This document shows, in pieces, positions 1 through 11,363 of a stretch of 64,000 bases of DNA (positions within the stretch are counted from its first letter, which is position 1; the number at the start of each line of letters is the position of its first letter). The notes beneath the pieces are model-generated. The model ran no database searches. It was given only the letters and a program-made list of their open reading frames with translations, and was not told the origin of the DNA. This DNA is from Tetrapyrgos nigripes. Taxonomy: Eukaryota > Basidiomycota > Agaricomycetes > Agaricales > Campanellaceae. A program made the position numbers and the translations under genes. The stretch lies in contig JAACJM010000086.1 in the NCBI GenBank assembly GCA_013368315.1, positions 124,001 through 188,000 of the forward strand, given 5' to 3'.

Positions 1-1278
1 TATGCATGCCATTGTGGACTCAGAGTGCGGGTGCTATCTTCTGATCCTTGTCAGTGGCTCGCAAGTACGAGGCACCTAGAATAACCTGAAATGCCCGCAC
101 TCAAGGTCCTCAGACTGTAGAAAATCATACAAAATACCCCGACGGTTTCGGGATCATTACGAACCAACGGAATCTCGATAGGGAATATCACTGTCTACTG
201 CTCAATCTGACATACGTATTGAACCAGGCGCTCGAAATTTTTTGGGGAGGGCAACCTTCGGCCAGGGGAAGTGGGTCAACAAATCCTTTCCGCCTGTTTG
301 AAACAGCCACCAGGAGAGGATAAAAAAGGAACGATATCCCTTACCAGAACTCCGGAAACACTGTGATGTGCCGCGTTGCAAAAGAGGGCATCCTTCTCCG
401 TAGTCCTTACTGACAGGTAAGTTACAGTTTCCCCTCCATAAAAATTTTCTTTTGGGCTTTTGTGTCTTCCTAAGCTTTACTAAATGAAAGCATCATGTTT
501 CTCCGTTGAATCCGCACGAAAGTCACAGCCGGTCATTCTGATTCATCCTGATTATAGTAGGGACTCGATCCGCCCCTTAATGGTGCCTTATAACCAGAGT
601 CGAAATCTCAGCTCAGATACCTCAAATTCGTCCGTGTAACCCGGCTACCAGTGACTAGTTAAGTACTGGGTCTGACTTAGAGTTTTCGTGGAACTTGTGT
701 CATCTACTTACAGTGTACGATATATTTGGAACGGATACTCAAGTGTAAGCGGAATTTTTGAAATCTGCCGGTTCACCCATTTGCGAGTTCGTGGAAGCCG
801 ATGGTCATTCATATGGAGCTGGTACAGAATTTGTGGCATCGATTACCAGCTGCACGCTGTGCCATTGTGGCACTACCGCAGGTCCATACAGAAAATTGTT
901 CCGATGATTCAACAGCTCGGCGATTGCATTTCTGAAGCCTTCTTCATCTAGTAATTGAACAAATCAAGGCGGAGGCCTGTCACAGCGTGTTTACAAAATG
1001 ATATTCGTTGTTGGTTAAGGTGCATTGCCTTGCCTAGCCGAGATGCCGCAAAAAGGTATTGCGATGCGTCATAGGAGATACACCAGGCCAAACATTGACA
1101 CACAATTCTTTTCCCAACATTTCGTTGCACTGGCACTAACAGCGAGAAGGTAAACGCGCCGCATGGTGAAGACAGATGGCACGAATAAGGGGAAACACCC
1201 AAAGAGATTTCTAGAGCAGACTGTGCACAATTATATTCCTCGTCTTAACTTTTGTTCAATACTGACAGCGATTTTAGG
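1..1278. other. No resolved gene; one short Cys-bearing reading frame
   Basis: I see no complete gene here. A short + strand frame ending in TGA at 905-907 reads as coding-like. From the Cys at 782 it has the spacing C-x5-G-x2-Y-x2-G-T followed later by CTLCHCG, but I found no start or splice context for it. Sequence just before 1279 may hold further 5' exons of the gene that ends at 1707; the frame is broken by stops and I could not place them. Confidence 0.35.
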
Positions 1279-1707
1279 ATGCACTGCAACTGGCCAGCTC
1301 CATCGCAAGCACTCAGGAAGAAAAGGCGCAAGTGAGAGCTGAGAAGCATCGCTCCGGACAGGTACGTTGATGACCGGGTTCCAATGTGACAGACACCGGT
1401 GCATGATAGCTTTTTTTGATCCCAGGCAGAGACGTCAAAGTCCCCTCGGATGTCCGCAGCAAAAGCGAAATTGGTACGTCCTTTCAATGCTGCTGTCTGC
1501 AATGTGGACGATTTGGTCTAGCCGTGATTTTTCCACCAGGAAGAGACCAAAGCTCGACTCGCTTCGCAGCGAGCAAAGCTGAAAAAGACGAAACATCGTG
1601 GCAATGCGGCGGCATCGACATTAGCGACCAATTCGAATCAGAGAAAAACCAAAAATACGTCTTTGGCTACGAGTAAACCCAAGAGAAAAAGTGTCTCATT
1701 TGTGTAG
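1279..1707 (+). CDS. 3' exons of an unidentified basic, probably nuclear protein (partial)
   Basis: Three phase-0 blocks join in frame. The first begins after an acceptor at about 1278 and encodes an Ala/Gln/Glu-rich helix (ALQLASSIAS...). The second starts after the CAG near 1426 (AETSKSPRMSAAKAKL). The third starts after the CCAGGAAG acceptor near 1541 and ends in TAG at 1705-1707. The C-terminus is very basic, with Lys/Arg clusters and the ending KPKRKSVSFV, which looks like a nuclear localisation tail. The Glu/Gln/Lys pattern suggests a coiled coil. Introns have GTACGT donors. I could not find the start, and the upstream exons are missing or degenerate. The family is not recognised, and a decayed gene is possible. 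Confidence 0.4.
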
Positions 1708-2733
1708 GAGCATCTTCATGGTTATGATATGCTCACTTTCGCGCCTTTCATGCAGAAATTTCTTTCTTCCACTTATGTAGCTTCGAGACGATGTGATCAA
1801 GAGTTCCTGGCCAAGCACTACATTGGCTACTTTTTTGATTTGATCGTACTCGGATGCGTTGGCGAGAAACGTCATGGAGTCCTTGCGATCCTTTGCAACC
1901 GTAAGTAATCTCGATTCAAAGGATTATGGCGGCGCCCTCTGAACCGGTTTTTTTCTTGACATCCGAGTTCTTACTGAGGCTGACTTGAGCCCGATGAGTT
2001 AAATTACATCTTTTTTTTTTTACCGCAGACTGAAGTCCTCTCCCGTACTGTTCGTCCCGAGACGCATAGTCTCCTGTGTGGCAAGCATCTGACTTGCAGT
2101 TCACTGGTACCTACGGCACTGTCAGATTAATGACTGCTACTTTCCGTCCTTGTGAAACCTCTGTATTTCTATATGGCAATCGCGAGCTCCAATAGGTTTC
2201 CTCAACTACCCGCCCTGTGTCGGAGACGGTCTGCCATGCTCAGGTTGATCCGCCATTTAGCGACGTTGTTGACTATATTTCGCGCATCACCGATGATGAG
2301 GCAATATATGACTTAGTCCGTGTATCCCTGATTAAAGTGATACTTACTGGGTCTTTGTATACATCTGGCTAGGCATCACCTCAGTTTCTAGATCGCGAGG
2401 GGATGACAAGCTGCGCTAGAATTGGTATCAGGGCAGAGTCGATCCCTAGGAAGCAAAAAGTCGAGTTGCTGCTCTACGGGAATAATGATAATGGATCTCT
2501 ATCCTATGTCCTTCAACGGGTGGCCCGATGCGCTTACCATTATGATCATTGCACGAAAATTGCACCCAGGGCCTTTTACAAGATGCTGATATACTCATAA
2601 TCCCGGTCAATGAAAATCTCCAGTATATAAGTCGGATGAAGTCGACTTGGAAGGCACAATCACTCATCGAGAACCTCCAACAACCTTCTCAAGGCATTTC
2701 CACTCCTCTTAATCCTACTCAACAACAAAAACA

Positions 2734-3322
2734 ATGTGTCGTTTCCGTCGGTCAGTGGACTGGTATCATCATCTTCACAGTACGCTGAACCGTACCACAG
2801 TGTTCGCAACCTCTATGTTAGATGCAATCATGCTATCAACGAGGTCAGTCTTGACCTTGTCCTCAGGTCGATGGTGATTGACGAATCTTTTCGTACGATG
2901 TTTCAGCCCGAAGTTGAGGTGCGCGAGGCCGTTGAACCTGGATTCATGTTCACCTCTCTAACCTCGTCATAGGTCAAATGCGAAAATTATCGGTGCAAAT
3001 TCAGCCTGTTCCATCCGAGAAGCTGTCCATCTTGTCAACAGACCTGCCGTCAATCGTAAGTAGTACTACCTTAGGTCTTGACAAACCGGGAGTTCTGACG
3101 AATTGTCACACTTTACCCTCTCTCTCCTTGTCGCCGTGCTGTAAAACGAAATGATGCAATCTTCGGCCCATTCTGGTGACGTTTACAGCCACGGATTTCC
3201 TGAGATGTACAGTGAGCGCTCAATTGGTTCTGTATGATCTTCTTCTCTGTACTGATACGCCTTTTGCAGCTCCGCATCTCGACAGATACTGTCCCTCTTG
3301 CGTGGCTGCGGGACGCCGTTAG
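2734..3322 (+). CDS. Small Cys-rich orphan protein of an Agaricomycete family (72 aa, five exons)
   Basis: Exons 2734-2750, 2801-2843, 2973-3055, 3189-3211 and 3270-3322 join in frame into 72 residues starting MCRFRRVRNLYVRCNH and ending YCPSCVAAGRR. Cysteines are paired as in a small zinc-binding or disulfide fold: VRC, KCENYRCKF, CPSCQQTC and a terminal CPSC. From memory this matches a widespread but unnamed family of short mushroom proteins with the opening MCR-x-R-x-VRN, the centre C-x(4-5)-CKFS-x-xHP and the ending YCP-x-C. No signal peptide is visible, so it is probably intracellular; function is unknown. Splice sites are all GT-AG and the phases agree, which argues that it is functional. 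Two exons are only 17 and 23 nt. Confidence 0.75.
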
Positions 3323-5397
3323 GTGGTGGACTTAGAACCGACAATCTCAACTAATTCATGGTCCGCACTGTAATTCCACCTAATGCTGCTAGTAGCTACC
3401 TTACATTCAGATACTATAGCTGTTCTATAGATAATTGCAACTTACTATTTATTGTTACGCTACCTACACAGCTAATAGACATGAATATAGCCGTGTCCCG
3501 AACACCTATGAGGGTTCTGAATTTCGAGACTCCCGAAATCTATCTGGCTCTAAGGGAAAAGAAGGATGCCAGGTCAGCATACTTGAAAAGCTGCATTGGC
3601 TTTAATCTAGGCTCTTAGGGTAGGATATCATTCTAGGATCCAGATGCTCGGCTCGTCGTGAATGACTCAGGATAGTAAACAGTCTGAACTTGTCTCAAGT
3701 TGCATCATAACACAGTGCGTCAAACTTCGACAGGGCAAGATTTCTAACCTATAAAACTGTAAAGGACAACACCATTTTGATTAGCGAATGTGCAATGGGA
3801 TTATAAACGTCAATCATTGTCGAAAGAGCCTACTATGACTGATTGTAGTTACAGTTTCGAACGGGGCTAAGCAGAGTCCAGAAAAAACTACACCATTGAA
3901 GATCGTTGATTAGTCTTCAACGCTCCAGCTTCAGAATCGGGACGAGTTTACGTTCATCAGTCGACGCCGGGACTACTGTAAGCACATAGTTCCGAGGCCT
4001 GTGCCACTGCACTAAAAGGCAGATTTATGATAGATAGATACACGGCGTGGTCCCATTGAGGAACTACCGGTTTACAGGTCATAAGCAGTACACAAGGGAT
4101 CCAAAGTTAATACTTAACTTGTTGCCCCAATTCTACCTGCTACAGGGCGGGACTCAGGAAGATTCCCCCTTATGCCTGTCTCACAAGGGCCAACCGAGCC
4201 AATCTTCCTTCGACGCGGCGAGAGGGTTCTGCTATGGGAAGGTGTCATCTGAGTATAGAGAAGGTGTGGCGTTCGGAAAATCTATCCTTGCCTTGTAAGA
4301 TTTCCGAATATTAGATTCAGACAGTGCTTGTAACGTCTGGGAACAGTGCGAAGCTATTCGTAGATCCTGGAGCCAACATGACTCCTCATTATACAGTAAG
4401 TCAGTACTTGTACTGCCTTACATGCATATTGGTGAGTTGGTAGATCAGGAAGATATACAAGGTATTCGGGGGCAAGTACGTTCTGATTAGTAATACTACT
4501 CGGAACTATATATAAACACTACAGGAACCCTGGGAACTCCACCTTGGAGGCCAGCGGGCCGCAGTCTCGTAAGCAGCATGCTTACAACTACATACGTATA
4601 CTGATCTACCAATTAAGTATTTCGGGGATAATGCTACACCATGATGGCCAGCGCTCAAGCGCTCAAGGCTGCTCAAACATACCAGTGACGTTTTCGGGAT
4701 CTCAACTTTTAGATTATAACTTATACACAAAATTTAAAACTCAAACATATTCAATTATGTATGTGGCTATCGCCAGACCTTCCATCCTCCTCTCAGCTGT
4801 CTCCAGTCAAGTGTCGCAATGAAAAGCAATTCATAGGTCAGAGCCTAACAATAGCTTTGCACAGAATCTTTCCGAGATGATAGCCTCTTATAGTGTATCA
4901 GCAACAAGATACTACTTACTAGTAGGTAGTGCTCAGGACAGCCAGCTGGACGGTCTAATAATAATCATTTTGCCTACATCTTGTAGTCTGAATAGCGGCC
5001 CCGAGTCAAAGATGTTTTAGCACGCTTCGTCGTTGTTTTTGGACCATGGAACAGCAATGGCCACAATTTGAATGTTCTCATAACCAGACGGAGTACTAGT
5101 TCAATGTTTTGATTCAGTGGATCATGAAGGTTGTTGCATGACGACTATCAATACCAGCTGTTGGATAGATGCATTAAAGAGCTTAGCTATAGGAAGTGCT
5201 AAGATGCTCCATTTGTGAAATCAATTATAACGCGTACGCGTTGGTCTGCAGCCACAGACGCGTCACTGTGGCTGTGAGTATCACATGATGGGAATATGCG
5301 GGTTCGGAAGCACTAAACGGACGTAATAGACACTGCCCTTTTCTTTTGACCACCAATTGACCCAACGTTGTTGTCCTGGACATTCCACTGGTTCAGC
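3323..5397. other. Gene-poor stretch
   Basis: Only short unsupported reading frames occur on either strand. An AT-rich tract lies around 3400-3500 and 4700-4760. A GC palindrome, ACGCGTACGCGT, lies at about 5230. I see no gene, tRNA or clear mobile element; the MFS gene's promoter must lie in the last few hundred bases. Confidence 0.5.
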
Positions 5398-8345
5398 ATG
5401 CCTACAACGGAGCGGGATCCTCTCTTGTCACGACGAAGAAGTAATATTCATGCGCCGGGGACTGAGGTTGGGCCTCGTGATATTTCAACTTCGAGACGGT
5501 ATGGAATCTTGGCAGGGGTATGGATGGCTACTTTTCTCTCGGTGCGTCACTATGATCGTCAACGTTTGCAATGAACCTCACCTCTTGATACGTAGTCTAT
5601 CAACAGTAAGTGCATCTTTGAGGACCGTCTAGGCCCCTTATTCTGACAGCAACGACGATAGTGACCTTGGTGCCCACCAGTAAGCGTTTACGCTGGCTTT
5701 CGTTGTTAAAAAAGCTCACAACTGTTCACTTTCTAGTGATTCCTTCAATCTCATCGGAATTCCAGAAATCACACCAAGCAAGCTGGCTAGGAACCTCGTA
5801 TGTGGGAGTTTGTGACCTCGGAGAGGGTATGGCACTTATTTCCGACAACAGATACCTTCTTGCTACATGTACCTTCACGCCTCTGTATGGACGTTTGTCA
5901 AATGTCATGGGTCGAAGAGGAGCAGCGTTGACCGCCGTTACGTTTGCGGGACTAGGTACGCTTGCGTGTGGTATGTCGAAGAGCATGGAAATGCTGATCC
6001 TTTCGCGCTTTGTGAGTCCGTTATCTCTGATGATGAAAGCATCTATGTTGATGAAGAGGCGCTAGATTGCTGGAATCGGTGGAGGAGGAATTAACACTGT
6101 GCGTGCTTCGGACTCCACTACTGAGTGCTTTAGCTCACTATTCCCCAGATGGCGACGTACGTATTCAAAAGCCTTGTTGCAAAGATTGTCAACTCACCGC
6201 CTTCGCAGCATCGTTGTCAGCGATATGTATACATTGCGAGTAAGCCATCCTCCAATGACTATAATTGCATTTGTCGATGCGTTGTTTACAGTCAAGAGGT
6301 TTGGCACAAGGTGTTGCTAGCGTTTTCAATGGCGTGAGTAACCCGGGAAAATTAGTGTCCACATACGAACTGAACAGGTCTACAGCTTGGACTAGGTTTT
6401 GGAGGTCCTTTGGGTGGTCTTATTACAGATTGGTAGGTAGCTCAGTGCATAACAGTTTATCGCAACTTAAATTTCTCTCTAGGCTTGGATGGAGGTTTGC
6501 TTTTCTTCTTCAGATTCCTTTCTTCTTGTTAGCAGCTTCTTTGACTGCGATCAATCTCCGATATGCGACAAAGGTATGACAAATGTTACTTCATCTTACG
6601 AATTTTCTGGATTTCTGTCGTTTCAACAGGGAAAAGGTAAAAGCGTCACTGAAGTCTTAAAACGTATCGACTACTTGGGTAGCCTGACATTGCTTGTCTC
6701 GGTGAGCTATTCTTTCGTACATTAGACCCTTCAATTTATAATTTCAGGTGGGATCCATCCTTGTATTCCTGAGCACAAAATACAATGCCGATTTACGCGT
6801 AAGCACTTCTCTAACAATATGCGCCAGTCTCACTGTAAGTGATACACTAATATATTTGTAGTGGTCGGATCCTACGGTTATCGCGTCTCTCGTTCTTTCG
6901 ATCTCCTTTTTCATAATTTTTGTGGCTGTCGAGCTCTACGTCGCTCCCGAGCCGGTTCTGGCCCCGTTCCTCCTTCAACAGAGGATTCCAGTGCTCGTCG
7001 GCATATCCAACTTCCTGGTAGCGACGTGTAACTTTTCCATTACATATTTCTTCCCAATGTGGTTCCAGACTGTAATGCTCACTAGTGCATCCGTCGCTGG
7101 TACGTATTCGATGTATCTTTATTTCTTTGATCATAATTGTATTCACTTTGGGCATTTGTAGGACTTCACATTCTCCCGAACAGCATATCTATGTCTGCTG
7201 GCTCAATGTTCGCTGGTTGGATGATGCATCGTACAGGAAAATACAAGATGATCAATCTTGTATTTGGCATTTTCCCCTTCATCGCGTCGGTGTTGATTGC
7301 ACAAATTCATGAAAATTCTGGCTGGATTCAGTCATGGTTCAGTATAGTCAGTGCTCAATGTTTTGTCAGCATTTCTGTCTCAATCGATGTCTCCATTCTA
7401 GATCCCCCTTGGATTTGGAAATGCGGTGGTCCTACAAACTATGCTCAGTGCGGCTCATCATCCTTTGTTAACATCATTGCTCTTGCATAATGTTTACTGA
7501 CTTCTTACAGTCGCCCTCCTTGCACATTTGCCGGGTAATTGTTAGCACCCTATTAATCACCAGATGACGCTGAATCAAGGCTTCTTCTAGAATCTCATAT
7601 GGCCGTCGGTACTGGGTTTGGTCAGCTATTCAGGGGTATAGGACAAGTAGGTGGCGTTGCAGTCTCGTCGGCTATCTTCCAGTCTTTCTTGGACAATGAA
7701 CTGTGGAAACGTCTTGGTGACCGCGAAAACGCTGCCGAAGTAAGTTCGCAAGACTAGAGTCGCAGCTTGGACAATATGACCAACTGACTACCCTGACTTA
7801 GTTGATCAAACGTATCCGACAGAACGCCAGGCTCGTAGCAGATCTTGAGCCACATTTACAGCGATCCGTACGTGATTCGTATGCTGCGAGTCTGAAGGCA
7901 GTGTTCTATTTCTCTGCTGCTTCGACCTTGCTTGCGTATCTTGTACGACTACCGGTATGTGTGATCTTCAGATGCTTTGATGTAGATCTGTGGTCAAGTA
8001 CTCAGTGTCCTTTTTCGCGCTTTGTAGATACCCGAGAAAGACCTTGATAGTCGGCCCAGATCGAATTCTCTACCACCACCGCCGCCCCAAGGTGGTGCGC
8101 TGGGATCCGTTCCCGCCACTCAAGCGGCAGTTGAGACTCGGGTGCCGGAGTCTTCATCGTCGACTACGCCTGATACTGTCTCGGACGATGAATCTGACGA
8201 ATTACAGGATGATGTTCCAAACGCACGTACTCTTCCAAGGCCCATCAAGAGAAGGTTGTCCACATATGAATCAACGGAAGGCGGAATGGATTTGGAAAGT
8301 AAGCGCATTGGAGGATCTGCTAGGGTTTCGGGCGTTTCGGTTTGA
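5398..8345 (+). CDS. MFS transporter, DHA2-type (vacuolar amino-acid / multidrug permease-like)
   Basis: A multi-pass major facilitator protein of the drug:H+ antiporter DHA2 class, related to fungal Vba/fnx1 vacuolar basic amino-acid permeases; the substrate is inferred only from the family. ATG at 5398 is followed by a charged N-terminus and then RYGILAGVWMATFLS (TM1). Other landmarks are VTLVPT-MIPSISSEF, motif A as GRLSNVMGRRGA, the Gly-rich AGIGGGG, SDMYTLRSRGLAQG, LGWRFAFLLQIPFF and AYLVRLPIPEKD in the last TM. The tail after about 8040 is Ser/Asp-rich and cytosolic, ending in TGA at 8343-8345. At least fifteen introns are needed. Three exons are tiny: 5596-5605 (10 nt), 5650-5679 (30 nt) and 6149-6156 (8 nt), and phases agree across them. 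The end of the last exon is tandemly duplicated just downstream. I found no inactivating break. Confidence 0.85.
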
Positions 8346-8490
8346 ACTCGATGAAAAGATCGTTGACTTCGTAGTGGACTTTGAATCAACAGAAGGTGGA
8401 ATGGATTTGGAAAGTAGGCATATTGGAGGATCTGCTAGGGTTTCGGGTGTTTCGGTTTGAACTTGATGAAAAGATCGTAGTGCCAAATTA
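8268..8490 (+). repeat. Tandem duplication of the MFS 3' end (unit about 114 bp)
   Basis: The segment 8268-8381, which contains the last about 26 codons and stop codon of the MFS gene, is repeated with few changes at 8382-8490. Both units carry GGAGGATCTGCTAGGGTTTC and a TGA in the same place. The second copy lies wholly in the 3' untranslated region. Confidence 0.85.
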
Positions 8491-8664
8491 CTCTTCGTAG
8501 TAGACTCTGAATAAGTGCATTCGGTCAAGTTTATACGAGGGATTGGTTACCCGCTTGTGTTGAAGGTCAAGAATCACCACGTTTTGGCCACGCGAGTCTT
8601 GTTGATGCTTACAATGATATTCATCTCCGCCTAAAGCTCTTTTCCGTGTCAGCCATCTTCCACC

Positions 8665-10257
8665 ATGTTCCGCTTTCCCAAGTTCACATACCAACGATTT
8701 CCCCGTTTCGGACGCCCTGTATCGTTTCATATCATTGCGGTAGGCACTTCAACTACGCTGGTTTGTTTAGCTAGCTTAGCGGCTGGCCGAAGGACTATAC
8801 GGTGTGATGACGAATCAACGGAACGCGATGAGGAGGCACGGGAAGCATTTCCGGGGGCTTTTCACAAACCGAAATGGAGAAGTCAACAGTGGCTCTCAGC
8901 CGATTCCATACTTAGAGGCCCGACTGTGTATAGCAAAGACCATGAGAAACTTGGGATTTCCAGATGTGATGGCATAAGTGTTGCCTCGTAGGTTGTCAAC
9001 TTCTCGCAGGTGTACTCACTGTCTGATACTAGTTCGGTTGCAGAAATGGAGAATCTGAAGACCACGTCACTATCTTCTTTGGCGGTATAGAAGAAGGGCA
9101 AGACACTCGAAGTTACTTTGGTCTCTTTGATGGCCATAATGGCTCTGCCACCAGTGACTTTCTGGGCGAAAACCTCATACAGTTCTTGCAGAAAACGCTG
9201 GCTAGATTCCCTCACCAGTGTGACTACTCGGTAAACCTCGATATGTACGCTGAAGCATCAGACATCGAGTCTGATCCTGTCAATGACATGATCAAACAAG
9301 TCTTCAAGGAAGTCGATGACGCAATAACGGACGTCTCTGAAGTCCTTTCATCCTCTTCGAGGATGAACGCGGTCCGTACTCTCCGATATGCCTACTCCGG
9401 CTCTTGCGCTCTCGTTTCCGTCTTCGAACCCGATACACGCCTTTTACGTGTCGCAGTCACCGGTGATTCACGAGCCGTCCTCGGTCGCAAGATTAAAAAC
9501 AAGAAAACGGCTGATGGGAGGGATATGTACGAAGTTCACGTTCTTTCACAGGACCAGAACGCGTATAATGAGGATGAAGAGGCTAGGATGAATGCAGAGC
9601 ATCCTGGCGAGAAGATTATGGATAATGGACGCGTCATGGGATGGGGTATTTCTCGCTCTTTCGGGAACGGCGCCTACAAATGGCCTTTGGATGTGCAGAA
9701 AAAGCTTCACGAAAAGTATCTAGGGGATCGCCCAAGGCCAAACGTTAAAACGCCTCCCTATTTCACTGCGGAGCCCGTCATCACCACCACCACTGTTCAA
9801 CAAGGCGACTTCTTGATCATGGCGTCAGATGGATTGTGGGATATATTGACGAACGAGGAGGTAGTCGGTTTGGTTGGGGTGTGGCTAGAGAATAACCACA
9901 TTGCAGTGTGGCCTGGAGATAAGAGGAGGGATTATGGCAAGACGGTATTCGAGGACGAAAGGGTATATGACAGGGATGGGCTACCGGTTGAGATGAAACC
10001 GGACCATACGTCTATGTACAGGTACTGGAAGGCCGACAAACGCTTTGTGAACAAGGATCCTAGCGTCGCTTGGCACCTGGTTAGGAACGCCCTGGGAGGT
10101 GCTGATAGTGACCTCTGCGAGGCTCTACTCAGCTTAACTCAACCACGATCTCGGAGATTTCGGTATGTCCCTGTTCCGGTTTAATTTACTGCCTTACCGA
10201 ACACTTATCATCACGTTTAGGGACGACATCAGTGTGGTAGTAACCTTCTTTACGTAG
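8665..10257 (+). CDS. PP2C-type protein phosphatase (mitochondrial pyruvate-dehydrogenase-phosphatase-like)
   Basis: A Mg/Mn-dependent serine/threonine phosphatase of the PPM family. Exon 1 (from ATG 8665) has a basic N-terminus (MFRFPKFTYQRFPRFGR) and then a hydrophobic stretch, which suggests mitochondrial import or a membrane anchor. After an intron at about 8990-9044 the catalytic domain has all the metal-binding blocks: LFDGHNG, the central GSCALVSVF with VTGDSRAVLG, MASDGLWDILTNEEV, and, after a last intron (from about 10162 to 10220), DDISVVVTFF. Tag stop at 10255-10257. The insertion between GDSRAVLG and SDGLWD, rich in Lys/Asp and followed by AEPVITTTTVQQGDF, is typical of the PDP-like fungal branch. 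Whether it acts on pyruvate dehydrogenase is inferred from the family only. It starts about 320 bp after the MFS stop, on the same strand. Confidence 0.9.
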
Positions 10258-11363
10258 CCTTAGCAGATCCTTTAAGTTTGTGCAACATTGCTCACTGTGA
10301 TTACTGTGAGTTATTGGCTAACGCCACGGTTATCTGCGACATCGTTGAAGGTCATAAGCAGGTATTCATGGTCAATCTGACGGTTTTCCGACTCATCTGA
10401 ATATTCATTGGCATCACGAAATCTGCTGAAGTATGGCCAACCATCCACAGTCATGGCCCTTGATGGAATATGCTGGCCATAGTATTCCATGCTTGGATTA
10501 TGCATGGAACTGTAAGGGCCATGACTGTGGATTGTTGGCCAACATGATCCATGTTTTGGCGGATTCCGTGATGTTATCGCAGTATAGCATGTTTGGAGAG
10601 AGCTCTTTCCATGGGGGGCCCCATAATTTAAATAAACATTGATAGCTGTCTGTAGGCGGAAAGTTGACGCGACGCGTTTGTTGTTTCGTGTTTGTGGGTA
10701 CAAATCCGCCTAGCTACCCAGCTACCCGAGCTAGCTCTCAACTTCTCCCTGTCTACCTCTTTAAGGCTCTTTAAGGAACTTCTGAGCAAGACTTCTCGGT
10801 CTAAATGATCATTTGTAGCGCCACAATCTCCTCGTCGCCATCGACAACCATAATTCAAACTTGTTCCAACGTGATGTAGTGGCTATCAGTCATACGAGTT
10901 CTCAAGGAGTTCCGTGCTTTAAAGTGGGTGCTGGAAAGGCTGTAGTATGCATCCGAAAGTGGGCTAGAGCGGTACGAGCTATTCGTGTGGTTGTTCTTCC
11001 AGTAGTTGACAACTGAGTCAGATGGCCAGCGGGCCTCCGCAAGTTGCGCCTAGCCTTCTTTTTGCGGACAAGTAGTCAATTCGCTTCCTCCTGATTTTCT
11101 ATCAATGCTATCGCATTCCGGGTGTTTCCTTGCTATCTTTCGAGCGTTTTCTTCACTTCAGGACTAGCACGGGAACAGGCACACATGATCGCGCCCAGGT
11201 TCGTGGATGAAGTCATCGCCGCCGCTCCGCTTAAACCCCACTTCACCTCCCGAGCTTCATCGTTGATTTTCAAACCGGATCTCCGCCTACCCCGCATTTA
11301 CCATAGCTCATATACCTAGGGAGGTTTTCAAACGGACTCGTACCCCTCCAAGAAGACTTCGCC
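10258..11363. other. Intergenic region containing a hairpin element
   Basis: No gene seen. It contains the inverted-repeat hairpin annotated at 10411-10573. The last 250 bp, with pyrimidine-rich tracts, is the likely promoter of the carnitine acetyltransferase gene. Confidence 0.5.
10411..10573. mobile_element. MITE-like hairpin element
   Basis: Left arm 10434-10461 (TGGCCAACCATCCACAGTCA...) is the reverse complement of 10514-10541 with about one mismatch. Weaker pairing extends outward: GCATCACGAAATCTGCTG at 10411-10428 pairs with CGGATTCCGTGATG at about 10560-10573. The short loop, long arms and lack of coding sequence fit a miniature inverted-repeat element. I could not identify a target-site duplication. 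Confidence 0.6.
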
